From CAWGET01 sp963821715 (GTDB lineage: Bacteria; Bacteroidota; Ignavibacteria; Ignavibacteriales; Melioribacteraceae), in the NCBI GenBank assembly GCA_963821715.1, contig CAWGET010000006.1, positions 372,001-436,000 on the forward strand: a stretch of DNA of 64,000 nucleotides, given 5' to 3'. How positions within the stretch are numbered: the first letter of the stretch is position 1; every line of letters begins with the position of its first letter. Shown piece by piece: positions 10,437 to 19,298 of this stretch. Below the pieces are notes generated by a model. It was given only the letters and a program-made list of their open reading frames with translations, was not told the DNA's origin and made no database searches. A program made the translations under genes and the position numbers.

Positions 10437-12254
10437 TTATTTTAAATAGATCATCTTTCTTGAAAAACTTTTTGCGTTTCCGGCCACACGGTAAAAATAA
10501 ATTCCGGAGTTTACGTTTTTCCCGGCTTTGTCCATTCCATTCCAGGATATTATTTTATTTCCATCTTCAAAACTATTTATTGTTTCGGAATATATTTCCC
10601 TTCCAAGCAAATCGTATATTTTGAAAAGTAATTTTTCTCCGCTGAAATTATCAATTTTTATTTTAGTCTCGCCGTTGAACGGGTTTGGGTAATTCTGATA
10701 AATTCGGAAATTTTTTTCTCCTATTGAACTTGCTCCTTCAACACCGGTAGAAATTTGTTCGATTAAAATCCCGTTCAATGCCGCGCTGTCAACTTCTTCG
10801 GAAAAAATTATGTCGAGAGTTTCATCCCTCAATTCAACATCTGTCTTAATCTCGTAAGCTGTAAATTTTCCGACCTCAGAAAAAATATCCAAATCTTCAC
10901 GGATCAATTCATCTTCAACAAAAATATCAAAGACTCTTTTACCGGCTTCGTTAAATTTATTTTCTGACATCATCAGAGTTAACTTATAGTCATCATTTGG
11001 AAGACGAACACGATACTTTGCAAAGCCTCTTTTCTGAGATCGATAAACGTTGATCTCCGAAGTTCCTGAAATTATTACGTTTTGAGGCAAAGTTCTGCTA
11101 ACGCCATTGTTAAAACCATATTCAGTTGTTTCATCAAATTCCTGATCCGGCATAAAATCTCCGAAGCCTGTTCCGCCTACGTCGATTTTAACTGGAAAAT
11201 TTAACGGACTAATTTGATTTATCGTCTTAGCGTTCAGCCCCATAGTATTAGGAGTTTCAGAATCATCGCTTATATTATTTATGATCAAATTATAAGGAAG
11301 ATCAGGGTTGTAATTATTTGTGAAAATCAAGACGCTTTTTTTATCTGCGCTTAATTCTGCTTTTTGAATCTCAACACCCGGGATAGTATAGTTGGCAATA
11401 TCTTCCGCCGATACGACATCCATCTCTTCAGAAAATTCCACGTGCACCGTGTTGTCATAGTTTTCGCGTGCCCATATTATCGCCGGTTTTGCATTATCGG
11501 TATACCCTGTATTCACGTCGTCTGTAAGGCATAAAATCAGCTTTCCGTCTAGAAACACAGCGTTGTCCGGGATAAAATCAGCCTGATTTCCTCCGAAGGT
11601 GTGCGTAGCTTTTGTCCATCGGTCTTTATTCCATTCATTAAATTCGTCTTTCCATTCCAGAGTAAAATTATTTCCGGTTCCGGTGTTTCCGCTATCGGGA
11701 GTGTATGAAGCGTAACTTGCCCAATCATAATAAGCAAACGCCGGAAGATAATCTTCGCTCCATTCTCCAACCCATCCTTCGTAAACAGGATTCCAGATGT
11801 TCATCATTAAATGCTGCTCGTATTGAAGTGTTGGGACGAAATCTTCTTCCTGCCTGTAAACTTCTTTGCCGTCAATAAACCAGGCAACATAGTCCGGAGT
11901 CCATTCAAAAGCGTAAGTATGAAAATCTTCATATGGATTGAACGGCAGATATTGATTGCGGATATGGAATCTTTGGGAAGGTGTAATTGTATTATATTGA
12001 ATTATATCGTCGTAACGTCCTATGAATTCGATATCAATTTCATTCCATCCGGTGCTGCCGCTAAATTCGTGATAAGTGAAGAAAGAAGAAATAACTCCGG
12101 TGCGGTGGGCAGGAATAAAACTTGTTTCGAATCTTCCGTATTTGAAAGCTTCTTTCGTTCTATACTCCGCTCCTTTATAATTTTTTCCGAACCGCGGTGC
12201 GGAATAGAGAAGCATAAATATGACTAACGTAAAAAATATATTTTTAAATTTCAT
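10437..12254 (-). CDS. Naturally circularly permuted GH16 lichenase with Ig-like, malectin-like and T9SS domains
   Basis: After a signal peptide the GH16 core begins directly with the KGAEYRTKEAFKYGRFE strand and the catalytic EIDIEF motif (Glu72 and Glu76), and runs to FAYYDWASYASYTP. Only then, after a Gly/Thr linker (about 186-195), come the strands that are N-terminal in ordinary lichenases: FTLEWKDEFNEWNKDRW, NQADFIPDNAVFLDGKLILCLTD (about 196-244). This is the order known from Fibrobacter succinogenes 1,3-1,4-beta-glucanase, a natural circular permutant. It is followed by an SbsA-like Ig domain (about 255-345), a malectin-like CBM (KIDVGGTGFGDF, about 350-500) and a T9SS domain (YQNYPNPFNG to SRKMIYLK). 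It is predicted to cleave mixed-linkage beta-glucan outside the cell. I chose ATG 12254 over the upstream TTG 12281 because it opens directly into the signal peptide. Confidence 0.9.
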   Translation of the reverse strand: MKFKNIFFTLVIFMLLYSAPRFGKNYKGAEYRTKEAFKYGRFETSFIPAHRTGVISSFFTYHEFSGSTGWNEIDIEFIGRYDDIIQYNTITPSQRFHIRNQYLPFNPYEDFHTYAFEWTPDYVAWFIDGKEVYRQEEDFVPTLQYEQHLMMNIWNPVYEGWVGEWSEDYLPAFAYYDWASYASYTPDSGNTGTGNNFTLEWKDEFNEWNKDRWTKATHTFGGNQADFIPDNAVFLDGKLILCLTDDVNTGYTDNAKPAIIWARENYDNTVHVEFSEEMDVVSAEDIANYTIPGVEIQKAELSADKKSVLIFTNNYNPDLPYNLIINNISDDSETPNTMGLNAKTINQISPLNFPVKIDVGGTGFGDFMPDQEFDETTEYGFNNGVSRTLPQNVIISGTSEINVYRSQKRGFAKYRVRLPNDDYKLTLMMSENKFNEAGKRVFDIFVEDELIREDLDIFSEVGKFTAYEIKTDVELRDETLDIIFSEEVDSAALNGILIEQISTGVEGASSIGEKNFRIYQNYPNPFNGETKIKIDNFSGEKLLFKIYDLLGREIYSETINSFEDGNKIISWNGMDKAGKNVNSGIYFYRVAGNAKSFSRKMIYLK

Positions 12255-12314
12255 TTTGTCTCTTGTTAATTCCTGTTGCAAAACCGGGAACTAATTTCCT
12301 GAACCTTCCCAAAG

Positions 12315-12370
12315 AATGTAGAGATGTGGATACTTAGACACGCTCAGGAATATACAAACGTCTCTACATT
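12315..12370. repeat. Intergenic inverted repeat, AATGTAGAGA arms
   Basis: AATGTAGAGATGT (12315-12327) and ACGTCTCTACATT (12358-12370) pair at 12 of 13 positions around a 30-base loop. It lies in the spacer between the PorV/PorQ gene and the permuted GH16 gene. It has no U-tract, so it is a repeat element or mRNA hairpin rather than a classic terminator. GTAGAGACG-type elements are common in intergenic DNA of Bacteroidota and cyanobacteria. Confidence 0.65.
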
Positions 12371-12383
12371 AATTAGGATTGCA

Positions 12384-13409
12384 TTAAAAATTTACTCCAA
12401 GGGAGAATTTCTGCACTTCCTGAAATATTCCGAAATCGGAATATGAATAATCTATGCTGATGCTTACGTTCCCCATCAACCTTTGTTTTAGTCCGGCGCC
12501 GAGCGTAAAGCTTTCTTCAGAATCATCTAAGAATAAAGATTTAAAACCTCCGCGAAGAAATAGGAAATCGTTGAATCCGTATTCGCCTCCAACATTAACA
12601 CTTTCGTAATTGTTATTAGGATGAAGCGCGTCTGCGGCAAATCTTAGCTGATGCGATTCGGTTTTTAAGGCTTCGTAAGAAATACCGACTCTGAAAGTGA
12701 GCGGCAGATCCCAGGATTCCATATCTAACTGTCCCGGGATACGATCATTATTTCCTGTAGTTCCTTCATCGGGATCGTAAAGGATTGTAGCTGTGTTTCC
12801 GGCTAAGGACATTTTAGATCCGAAATTGGAGATCGACATTCCGAGAGTAACTCCCTGAAACGGAGTATTATAAATTATTCCGAGATCGAGGGCGAATGAA
12901 TAATCCGACATTTTAGCAATATTCTGATATACCACCTTGGGATTAAATCCGATTGAAAAATTTTCGGTAAGACTTAAAGCCCAGGCAATGCTGAAAGCCG
13001 CGTCGCTTACTGAAAAAGTCTCGCCTGTTCCGTTTGGTTCTTCAATTGTTCTAACGTCCATCTCGCCGTAATCGGAGCTTATAAAACTGACTCCGACTGA
13101 ACCAAAATTACCGAGGTTTAGAGATCCCGCAACATAGTTATAAGCTAAATCGGCAATCCACTCGGTGCGGTCAACCATAAAAGAATTCTGATCGAGCCGT
13201 GCAATTCCCGCGACATTCCAAAAAAGAGCGCTCGGGTCGTCTGCCACGGCAACAAAAGCGCTTCCCATAGAAGTTGCTCGTGCGCCCTGACTAATAACCA
13301 GGAACGGCGCAGCCGTTGTTCCGCGTTTTGAAACATCATTATTGATATCCTGACCAAACGCGGATGTTGTTAAAAATAGAATCAGAAAAAATATTATTAT
13401 ATTCTTCAT
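12384..13409 (-). CDS. PorV/PorQ-family outer-membrane beta-barrel protein
   Basis: This 341-residue protein has a signal peptide ending at AFG-Q (about 19-20), the family signature FLVISQGARATSMGSAFVAVADDPSALFWNVAGIA split over about 36-70, repeated amphipathic strands, and a C-terminal aromatic (SLGVNF) as in outer-membrane barrels. The PorV/PorQ family is tied to the T9SS translocon, where PorV carries substrates to the sorting enzyme; Ignavibacteria often have several paralogues within operons. It sits 9 bases after the 1038-aa surface protein and upstream of the permuted GH16, both probable T9SS clients. A role in delivering or retaining the glucanases at the surface is inference. Confidence 0.82.
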   Translation of the reverse strand: MKNIIIFFLILFLTTSAFGQDINNDVSKRGTTAAPFLVISQGARATSMGSAFVAVADDPSALFWNVAGIARLDQNSFMVDRTEWIADLAYNYVAGSLNLGNFGSVGVSFISSDYGEMDVRTIEEPNGTGETFSVSDAAFSIAWALSLTENFSIGFNPKVVYQNIAKMSDYSFALDLGIIYNTPFQGVTLGMSISNFGSKMSLAGNTATILYDPDEGTTGNNDRIPGQLDMESWDLPLTFRVGISYEALKTESHQLRFAADALHPNNNYESVNVGGEYGFNDFLFLRGGFKSLFLDDSEESFTLGAGLKQRLMGNVSISIDYSYSDFGIFQEVQKFSLGVNF

Positions 13410-13418
13410 TTCAATTAC

Positions 13419-16400
13419 CTATTTAATTAAAGCAAATTTACCGATATGCGTTCCGATTCCCGGAGCTTCCACGTGATACAAATATAATCCGTAAGCTACG
13501 TCCATTCCGTCTTCAGAAACTAAGTTCCAAGAGACCGCTCCGTCGCCTTTTGTGGAATTCTTATCGAGTGTTTTAACAAGTTCGCCACTCACTGTGTAAA
13601 TTTTAATCGTACATTCTGCAGGAAGGTTGATAAAATCTATCTTCCTTTCCCCTCTTCCGGTTTGATTAAGATTTCTTCTCTCCCAGCTTGCGGTTCCTAC
13701 GTAGGGATTTGGAACAACCGCAATATCGTTCAATTCGCTCTTTGCTAAACTATTATCTATACTTGAAGCTTTTGTTGTAAATTGGAAATAATCTCCCTGT
13801 TTAAAAGGCTTCGTAGAAGTTATCTGATAAATATCACCCGCTACAGGATATTTCGGTTGATAACCTATGCCGGCAGGCTCGTTATAAGTTATTCTCCACG
13901 GCAGTCGGAAATCTATATTTTGCCCCTGGCTATTTTTTATTCTTTCAATAATAGCAATCTCATCGCCAATATTTAACGTTTTATCAGGATCGTTGGCCTT
14001 ATTAAATATCTCCACTTCAACGGTATCGCCGGTTGTAGTATTCATCGCATAAAAGTTAACCGGTATTTTATAGAAAGGAGTTAAACCAACTTCGTGGTCC
14101 GTCCAAACTAAATGATAATCATAGGGATAAATTTCGTTTTTAGCAGGAGAACTCTGATCAGGACCGACACTTATCTGTAAATTACTTTCTCCCACCAGCC
14201 ATCCGGTTAATGAATCGATAAGCGATCCGGTCGAATCATTTATTACCGTTAGATTCAAACCGTCAAACGGCGGACTCGATTTTCCGCTTCCGATTTCGGA
14301 TGATGGCTGCGAAACAAGAGTATCTGTTGCGCCGTTTATCGTTTTTACAATTTTATATCCGGTTGTTTCATAATTCGGTAACCCTCCTTCCGAAGAAAAG
14401 ACCACTCTGTAAGTAGCACCTTCTGCAATACCGCCTGGATTTAGCATATTCAGATTGAGTCTTCCAGTACCTAATCCTTCAGTTGGTTGAGAAAAATCCC
14501 CGCTTACTTCCGGAGGAATATAACCTGCCGCCGGAGCATTTGGAGTAACAACCGCTGTGTTTATATCTGTAAACTCAACTACACCGGAGAAATTTTCGCG
14601 TATAATCTTGGAAGTTTCCGAAGGTACAAGACCGGCGGTTCCGTAATTGGGGTCGCCCATATCGTAGGCAACCAAAGCGTAATAATATGTCTGTCCGTTC
14701 AGTACATCGTTATCCACATAGGAATGCTGCAGACCGCTGTTTGAGCCTCGCCAGAAACTCGCACCGTTAATTCCCACAGGATCCGGTCCTGAGATTGAAT
14801 CCGCAAGATCGAATTGAGCAATCGGTTCCCAGAACTTCGGATCGCCTTTTGAATCCGTTATAGTTTTTATATCGTTAAACTCGGCTTCACGACTTCGGTA
14901 AACAAGGTATCCTTCAAAATCTTTTTTATATCCTTTAGTCGGATCATCATCCTGAAAACCGAGGAAAGGATCCCGAGATTCTTCGGCAACAGCGTCCCAA
15001 TAAAGGAACACCTGTCCATCGCCCGCAACCGCATTTAATGTTGGTTTGAGCGGAGGTTTAGAGAAATTGTAATTAGCATTATAAATTTGTTGGACCGTTT
15101 CTTTGTTAAAAAATAGATCTTCAAGATTTGCTCCGAAGACAAGCGCCATCGAGAATCTCTCACGTTTATCCTCTTCTAACGGAAAAGGGCCCGATGCAAA
15201 CACCATACTGATATTGGCTTTTTGCAGAGAAGTATCGAAATTTGTTTTCTGCATTCTCAGCCACATCTGTTCGTCATCTTTAGGCCAGCCACCGCCTGTT
15301 CCGCCGTCGCCAAGCCGATAGATTGATAAACTCGTTAACCCAATCTGATCCGATTCATCTTTATCGGTTTTGTCAAAATTCGGTTCACCATCCGTCGGTA
15401 TTCCGTCGCCTTCGCCTTCATCAGGTCCAAAATATTGAGGATCAAAAGGTCCAACTCCATCCTGTCCAACATCGTTATTCAAAGGTTCATTCTCTTCGGC
15501 GTCCCATTCACCGTTTCCGTTCAGATCAGTATACGGAGCCCAGTCATTATCATTATCAATTCCGTCATCCCTTCTTTCATCAACCATACCATCTTCATCG
15601 TCGTCCAAACCATTTGTGTAGTTCCCCGGACTTTCGAGATAAGCATATCCATAATAGCCAGTCTTAAAACCTCCTGGTGTTCCCTTACCATCTTCGTCCC
15701 AAGCATAAGCTATATCTAACTTTAGATCATAAGATGCATAATCATCTTGGCTATCGTCTGATCCGCCAACCCCGGTGTCGGTGTAAAATCCGAAATATGT
15801 TTTGTCGTAAGTAGTATCGGAGATATTGACAATATCATAATGCCAGAAAATTATATCTTCGGCGAGAACATGAGACCATTGAAAACCCCGGACTTCCATT
15901 CTTAAACCAAGACCCAATCTTGATGTATTGTTGTTGATCGGGAAATAATTATAAGGAGGTCTCGCAAACTCACCATCCTGAGAGTCATCGCTTACAAAGA
16001 ATGTTTCGAAGTCAGAATTCTGAACTCCTCTTCCGAAATATCCATACCAAAATCCATCCCAGGATTCATCAACATTCGGCAGCGCCCGAGACCATTGTTC
16101 CGGCCACGTTAATGGATTATTATTGATAGCCGGGTCTTCAGACAAAGGATTTGAATACCCGGGAACCGGTTCTAATCCCCAAATTTTTTGAGTGACGGGA
16201 TCGCGGTCCATCCATTCCCTGTAAGATGTTTCCAAAGCATGAACAATACCGTTGTCGGTTTTAATTTCGGCGGTGACCAAAACAGCAACGCCATCGAGAT
16301 AACCGTGACCGCTTCCTTTAGGCCATTCGCCGGAAGGAGCAAAGGGCCATTGACCGACTTCGCCGTTATTATAAAATAAAGTTCTAACCTGATTGCCGTT

Positions 16401-16535
16401 CATTATTCCTTCCCTCCGATACTGGATATTGCCCAAGGGGTCATTCCTGTATTGTTCGGTTAGAGCAGGTGTTTGAGCAAACATCTCGTTCACTGCAATC
16501 AGAATAAAAAATATAAGTATAGATCTACGAATCAT
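13419..16535 (-). CDS. Large secreted surface protein with Asp-rich segment, FN3 and T9SS/FlgD-like C-terminus
   Basis: This 1038-residue exported protein has no recognised enzyme domain. It has a signal peptide (about 1-20), a beta-rich N-terminal half, and a segment at about 290-395 dense in DDDEDG, DNDND and DLNGNGEWD motifs resembling calcium-binding dockerin or thrombospondin-3 loops. An FN3-like domain follows (KPTLNAVAGDGQVFLYWD to YYYALVAYD). The C-terminal domain has CTIKIYTVSGELVKTLD and ends HIGKFALIK: a FlgD/T9SS-like module without the usual PNPFNP linker. A strong AGGAGGAG precedes the start. Between the TonB-dependent receptor and a PorV/PorQ protein it occupies the place where SusD or SusE/F would lie in a Bacteroides locus; a role in glycan capture is inference from position. 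Confidence 0.75.
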   Translation of the reverse strand: MIRRSILIFFILIAVNEMFAQTPALTEQYRNDPLGNIQYRREGIMNGNQVRTLFYNNGEVGQWPFAPSGEWPKGSGHGYLDGVAVLVTAEIKTDNGIVHALETSYREWMDRDPVTQKIWGLEPVPGYSNPLSEDPAINNNPLTWPEQWSRALPNVDESWDGFWYGYFGRGVQNSDFETFFVSDDSQDGEFARPPYNYFPINNNTSRLGLGLRMEVRGFQWSHVLAEDIIFWHYDIVNISDTTYDKTYFGFYTDTGVGGSDDSQDDYASYDLKLDIAYAWDEDGKGTPGGFKTGYYGYAYLESPGNYTNGLDDDEDGMVDERRDDGIDNDNDWAPYTDLNGNGEWDAEENEPLNNDVGQDGVGPFDPQYFGPDEGEGDGIPTDGEPNFDKTDKDESDQIGLTSLSIYRLGDGGTGGGWPKDDEQMWLRMQKTNFDTSLQKANISMVFASGPFPLEEDKRERFSMALVFGANLEDLFFNKETVQQIYNANYNFSKPPLKPTLNAVAGDGQVFLYWDAVAEESRDPFLGFQDDDPTKGYKKDFEGYLVYRSREAEFNDIKTITDSKGDPKFWEPIAQFDLADSISGPDPVGINGASFWRGSNSGLQHSYVDNDVLNGQTYYYALVAYDMGDPNYGTAGLVPSETSKIIRENFSGVVEFTDINTAVVTPNAPAAGYIPPEVSGDFSQPTEGLGTGRLNLNMLNPGGIAEGATYRVVFSSEGGLPNYETTGYKIVKTINGATDTLVSQPSSEIGSGKSSPPFDGLNLTVINDSTGSLIDSLTGWLVGESNLQISVGPDQSSPAKNEIYPYDYHLVWTDHEVGLTPFYKIPVNFYAMNTTTGDTVEVEIFNKANDPDKTLNIGDEIAIIERIKNSQGQNIDFRLPWRITYNEPAGIGYQPKYPVAGDIYQITSTKPFKQGDYFQFTTKASSIDNSLAKSELNDIAVVPNPYVGTASWERRNLNQTGRGERKIDFINLPAECTIKIYTVSGELVKTLDKNSTKGDGAVSWNLVSEDGMDVAYGLYLYHVEAPGIGTHIGKFALIK

Positions 16536-16561
16536 TCTCTCCTCCTAATCGAGAGTTTAAC

Positions 16562-19231
16562 TTAGAAGCCGATTCCGACTCCTAACCTAATTTGTCGCGG
16601 CGATGAATACATTTGAGGATTATTTACGTATTGCTCAATTGTATTCAGACCAAAAATTTCACCCGCAAATTTTGTATTTAAATCATAAGTGGCTCTGCCT
16701 GTTGTAGCATAAACGCCTATTTCGTTCTTAATATCGAATAAGTTATAAACAAGCAGGAACGTATTAATATTTAATCCGGCAAAGTTAAATGTTTTATCGG
16801 CTCTTAAATCAACATTTAAGAATGACGGTTCTCGGCCGCCGTTTTCGAAACGTACCCCGTTTGATATTCTTATATCTTCAGTGTAAGGCATACCGGATCC
16901 ATACTGGGCAAGAAGACTAACCGACCAGTTTCCCAAATCGCCAATAGTGGTTGTAAAATTGACTGTGGATCGTTGATCCCAGTTTAACGGGACAACTTTT
17001 TTCTCCGATTCAACCGGAGGATCCGATTGGTTATCGTTGTAAACTGCCAATGGGTCGGATGAATTTCCTTCCGCTACCTGGAAAGTATAATCCATTTTAG
17101 CGCTGAAAAAATTGGAGAAACGTTTATCGAGAGTAACTATAAAACCTTTAATATTTCCGTAATCCCTATTAATAAATCTTGCGTATTTAAAACCTTCGTA
17201 TGTATTTACTATTTCGGAACCGAGCAAATTTCTGATGTCGCTGTAATAAACTGTAAGATCTAAGGATATATTCGGGAAAACCATTTGCTGAAGTCCGACT
17301 TCGTACTTGACAGTTTTCTGCGCTTTTAAATCGGCATTACCTGTAATTGTAGAAAGCGATTGTCCTTGTTGGATCAAATAATCGTCGTTCCGATAAAGAT
17401 TTTCGAAATTCGGAATTTGGAAAAAATGTCCGTATGAGAAATAAATCGCACCCTGATCGGATATCGGGAAAGAAACCCCGATACGCGGACTGACCTGATA
17501 CTTAGCGTCAACCTTTTCCCTAACTCCTGCTCCGGGGAATAAGGGGTTCGGATCCAGTAGTGAGGGATTTCTAAGGTCTACAGGCATTGTGGAATTAGCG
17601 TTAAAATAATCGAAGCGGACGCCGGCATTTATTATCATGATATCGTATTCCATTTTATCCTGAATATAAGCCGCCATTTGATACGGATTTTTTGTGTAAG
17701 ATTGATTATCCGCCGTTCCCAACTGTCTGTAACCGAGTGTAAAAATCTCTTCGTTATTATCGTCTATTTGGCCTTCGGTTAGATTTACGATTGTTTTCCA
17801 TTTGTTAACCAACTCGTGATACTGACCTTCGGCTCCGATTTTTACTTTGTGTTCTTTACTTAACTGCGATTCCAAAGTCCATAAACCGATGTAAGTATTT
17901 GTTGTTCTAAAATATCTATCTCCCTGATTTCCGCCCGTCCTGAAAGTATACTGAGTTCTCGGTATTCCCTGTCTCGGATCAACATATCTCGTATCGAACG
18001 GATCTTCATATAAATATCCTTCAAATTCGTGATAGTTAGAAGAAAATTTTAGTGAAGTAAGAGTGCTTTGACTCGGGACAAAAGAAACCTGAAAATTATT
18101 CACGATATTATTTCTAAAGTGATTCATTATTCCATCGGGAGTCCATCTATAATTGTGATCGTAGTACTGATTTTCATTATCATCCCAAAATACTCCGTAA
18201 CTTAATCTCCAGCTTGGTAAGCTGTATGAAATTTTCCCGTTCACTGAAAGTTTGGAATAAGGATTCATCAGTACGTACTCTTCGTCTCCTGTCGGAAAAA
18301 AAGGACTTGCGTCGGTTGTGTTGTAAACTCTTTTTCCATAGTAGTAACCGTCGTCTTCAAAATAACGGCCGGTTACAAAGAATGTTAAATTATTTAATAC
18401 TTTAGTAGGACCGCTGAAAGAGAATTGAAAATCTCTTACGCCGTCAGAATTTATATTATCCAGATTAGGAAAGATTTCGGAATGGTTTGATAAATACGTT
18501 CCGAAATATGCTGAAGCCGTTCCCTCAAATTTATTTCCGCCGTCTTTTGTAACAATGTTAACTACACCTGAAAGCGCCTGACCATATTCGGCATTAAACG
18601 TTCCGGAAATTACTTCAAGTTCCCGTACCGAACTATTTTCTATCTGAACTTCGTTATTTCCGCTAAAAACATCCGTCACGGGGATACCATCTATCAGATA
18701 AGCTACTTCGTTTGATCTTCCACCACGGAAATGCCCGTCTACAACTCCGGCCTGGAGATTAACAACCTGCGATAGATTATCAACCGGAAGCATTTCAATT
18801 TCTTTAGATGATACGCGAGCTGCGGTTGATGTTAAATCTTTAATAACCATCGGCTGTTCTGCGGTTACAACTATTTCCTCACCGAGTGAAATTGCTTCAG
18901 AAACCAGATCGACATTCACATCTGTTGTCAGATCAATCCTTATCTGTACATCCTGCACTAAAGTTTTTCTGTATCCGACTGCGCTGTAAGAGACCTCGTA
19001 AGTTCCCGGTGGAATATTGTTAATGTAGTAATATCCGTCTATATCTGCCGCCGCGCCCTGATGCGTGCCTACAACAATAACGTTGGCTCCGATAACCGGT
19101 TCGCCGGTTTCTTTATCAACTACCTTTCCGGCAAGTTTGCCCGTCTGCCCGGCATACAGATTATAGCTTAGGAGGATTAAGCCAAATATAATCATGATTA
19201 AAATTTTTGCTTTACTGCTTCTTAAATTCAT
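16562..19231 (-). CDS. TonB-dependent receptor with carboxypeptidase-regulatory-like N-domain
   Basis: This 889-residue outer-membrane active transporter should import beta-glucan oligosaccharides with energy from TonB. A signal peptide (about 1-27) is followed by a CarboxypepD_reg-like domain (GKLAGKVVDKETGEPVIGAN, about 30-115), a plug (about 120-230) with VAYLIDGIPV and EYGQALSGVVNIVTKDGG, and a 22-strand-type barrel ending in IRLGVGIGF with a terminal Phe. The architecture is SusC-like, but no SusD gene accompanies it. A strong GAGGAGG precedes the ATG. A terminator-like hairpin lies just upstream, so its level may differ from that of the upstream glycan-binding gene. The tonB-exbBD genes lie about 13 kb upstream. 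The substrate is inferred from the enzymes around it. Confidence 0.93.
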   Translation of the reverse strand: MNLRSSKAKILIMIIFGLILLSYNLYAGQTGKLAGKVVDKETGEPVIGANVIVVGTHQGAAADIDGYYYINNIPPGTYEVSYSAVGYRKTLVQDVQIRIDLTTDVNVDLVSEAISLGEEIVVTAEQPMVIKDLTSTAARVSSKEIEMLPVDNLSQVVNLQAGVVDGHFRGGRSNEVAYLIDGIPVTDVFSGNNEVQIENSSVRELEVISGTFNAEYGQALSGVVNIVTKDGGNKFEGTASAYFGTYLSNHSEIFPNLDNINSDGVRDFQFSFSGPTKVLNNLTFFVTGRYFEDDGYYYGKRVYNTTDASPFFPTGDEEYVLMNPYSKLSVNGKISYSLPSWRLSYGVFWDDNENQYYDHNYRWTPDGIMNHFRNNIVNNFQVSFVPSQSTLTSLKFSSNYHEFEGYLYEDPFDTRYVDPRQGIPRTQYTFRTGGNQGDRYFRTTNTYIGLWTLESQLSKEHKVKIGAEGQYHELVNKWKTIVNLTEGQIDDNNEEIFTLGYRQLGTADNQSYTKNPYQMAAYIQDKMEYDIMIINAGVRFDYFNANSTMPVDLRNPSLLDPNPLFPGAGVREKVDAKYQVSPRIGVSFPISDQGAIYFSYGHFFQIPNFENLYRNDDYLIQQGQSLSTITGNADLKAQKTVKYEVGLQQMVFPNISLDLTVYYSDIRNLLGSEIVNTYEGFKYARFINRDYGNIKGFIVTLDKRFSNFFSAKMDYTFQVAEGNSSDPLAVYNDNQSDPPVESEKKVVPLNWDQRSTVNFTTTIGDLGNWSVSLLAQYGSGMPYTEDIRISNGVRFENGGREPSFLNVDLRADKTFNFAGLNINTFLLVYNLFDIKNEIGVYATTGRATYDLNTKFAGEIFGLNTIEQYVNNPQMYSSPRQIRLGVGIGF

Positions 19232-19256
19232 TTCCTCCTCTATCCTTTTTTATTAT

Positions 19257-19290
19257 AAAAAAGACTGCCCCAATAAAATTGAGGCAGTCT
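19257..19290 (-). terminator. Intrinsic terminator/attenuator between glycan-binding gene and TonB receptor
   Basis: Read on the minus strand, AGACTGCC (19290-19283) pairs with GGCAGTCT (19269-19262) around an AT-rich loop, and a run of T follows. It begins 9 bases after the stop of the 833-aa protein and ends about 25 bases before the TonB receptor start. It would terminate part of the transcript, giving more of the first two cistrons than of the receptor and hydrolases. Confidence 0.78.
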
Positions 19291-19298
19291 GAATAAAA

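Noticed and set aside
12255..12281. Upstream TTG start for the permuted GH16
   Set aside because: It would place nine polar residues before the signal peptide; ATG 12254 opens directly into it.
15323..15719. Plus-strand open frames of 94-114 codons
   Set aside because: They are shadows of the Asp-rich stretch of the 1038-aa protein; the low-complexity coding sequence keeps the opposite strand open.
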